A DNA stretch of 64,000 bases, taken from positions 18,868,220 to 18,932,219 of the forward strand of contig CP114483.1 of assembly GCA_027186245.1 (NCBI GenBank), read 5' to 3'. Shown here in pieces: positions 63,841-64,000 of this stretch; positions within the stretch are counted from its first letter, which is position 1, and each line of letters starts with the position of its first letter. Under the pieces are notes generated by a model that saw only the letters and a program-made list of their open reading frames with translations, did no database searches and was not told where the DNA came from. The translations under genes were made by a program, and so were the position numbers. Origin of the DNA: Coriaria nepalensis. Lineage: Eukaryota > Streptophyta > Magnoliopsida > Cucurbitales > Coriariaceae.

Positions 63841-64000
63841 TTGCAGTTGATCTATTGAAGTCAACAATGCATTTGTTTAGCCTTAAAGTCATGTCAATGA
63901 GTCTCTTCTAGTCGTTAAATCATTCTAAATTAAGTCGAACGAATTCTATTTTTTCCCTTCAAACATGATTTTATTTCATAACATGCAATTAATCTATTGA
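63841..64000 (+). repeat. Partial terminal unit
   Basis: The last 160 bases are a complete A1 monomer (GTCTC subtype, AAACATGATTTTATTTC) and the first 18 bases of a B monomer. The array clearly continues beyond the window, as it does to the left, where base 1 starts in register with an A monomer. Confidence 0.95.

Larger units (their letters stand above)
1..64000 (+). repeat. Satellite DNA array, 420-bp trimeric unit, 152.4 copies
   Basis: The same 420-bp unit recurs head to tail across the entire window. Unit starts lie at 1, 421, 841 and so on, then at 2522, 8823, 52922 and 62161 after single-base register shifts. Every unit contains three related monomers of 142, 142 and 136 bp. G+C is about 31%, with T-rich tracts on the + strand. 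No unit is inverted and nothing else is inserted. Each of the six reading frames is closed by a stop in the first 71 bases of the reference A monomer. On the + strand the stops are TGA at 8 and 16 and TAG at 69. Because 420 is divisible by 3, those stops recur in every unit, so no long ORF can run through the array. The layout is typical of centromeric or pericentromeric satellite. The host species and the functional status are not shown by the sequence. Confidence 0.98.

Noticed and set aside
1..64000. Possible CRISPR array because of regular repeats
   Set aside because: There are no unique spacers between short repeats. The entire 420-bp unit is repeated and monomers are homologous end to end.
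1..64000. Possible coding tandem-repeat protein, since 420 is divisible by 3
   Set aside because: All six frames contain stops within the first 71 bases of the consensus unit, and these stops recur in each unit.
1..64000. Bacterial or phage repeat region or plasmid iterons
   Set aside because: Unit size, 64 kb without genes, head-to-tail trimer structure and higher-order mosaicism fit eukaryotic satellite DNA and not iterons.

Overview
The whole window is a tandem satellite DNA array from a eukaryotic nuclear genome. I see no genes, RNA genes, transposons, CRISPR arrays or unique sequence from base 1 to base 64000. G+C is about 31% by my count of one reference unit. The basic period is 420 bp and the window holds 152 complete units plus a 160-bp partial one. 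Each unit is a head-to-tail trimer of related monomers: A (142 bp), B (142 bp) and C (136 bp). All copies have the same orientation. The layout suggests centromeric or other constitutive heterochromatin. The sequence alone does not prove centromere function or identify the species. Frequent C-to-T or G-to-A variants at CpG sites favour a host with cytosine methylation, such as a plant or vertebrate, but this is an inference.

The 420-bp units fall into a few haplotypes. A1 is the common A form. A2 is a diverged form that travels with a matching B2 and with a changed end of the preceding C monomer (33 copies plus 3 hybrids). B3 is a diverged B form (22 full copies). Their distribution is patchy. 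B3 is confined to about 12.8-54.6 kb. A2 is common in 0.4-20.6 kb and 31-64 kb but absent from about 20.6-31.1 kb. Above the 420-bp level the array is a mosaic of local expansions made of whole numbers of units: 420, 840, 1260, 1680, 2100, 2520, 2940 and 3360 bp in tandem, and longer-range copies at 4620, about 6301, about 7559 and 7980 bp.

Region by region: 1-10.8 kb has a 1260-bp rhythm copied about 6.3 kb downstream. 10.2-23 kb has a 2940-bp tandem embedded in a 7980-bp-spaced duplication. 22.2-30.3 kb has 3360-, 840-, 2100- and 420-bp duplications without A2. 30.2-43.7 kb is a six-unit (2520-bp) higher-order repeat with clear four-unit derivatives. 43.7-46.6 kb is a two-unit (840-bp) dimer zone. 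47.2-59.7 kb contains a 5-kb block copied about 7.56 kb downstream at roughly 99.8% identity. 59.7-64 kb is a mosaic of pieces of the preceding block ending in a four-unit duplication. Only six single-base indels disturb the 420-bp register in 64 kb, and they cancel out.

The strongest sequence-level signals are a 9-bp inverted repeat near the end of most C monomers, weakened by one base wherever an A2 unit follows; a start-of-monomer box conserved across A, B and C; and dated expansions tracked by private mutations. There is no protein-coding system here. The interest lies in array architecture and turnover.
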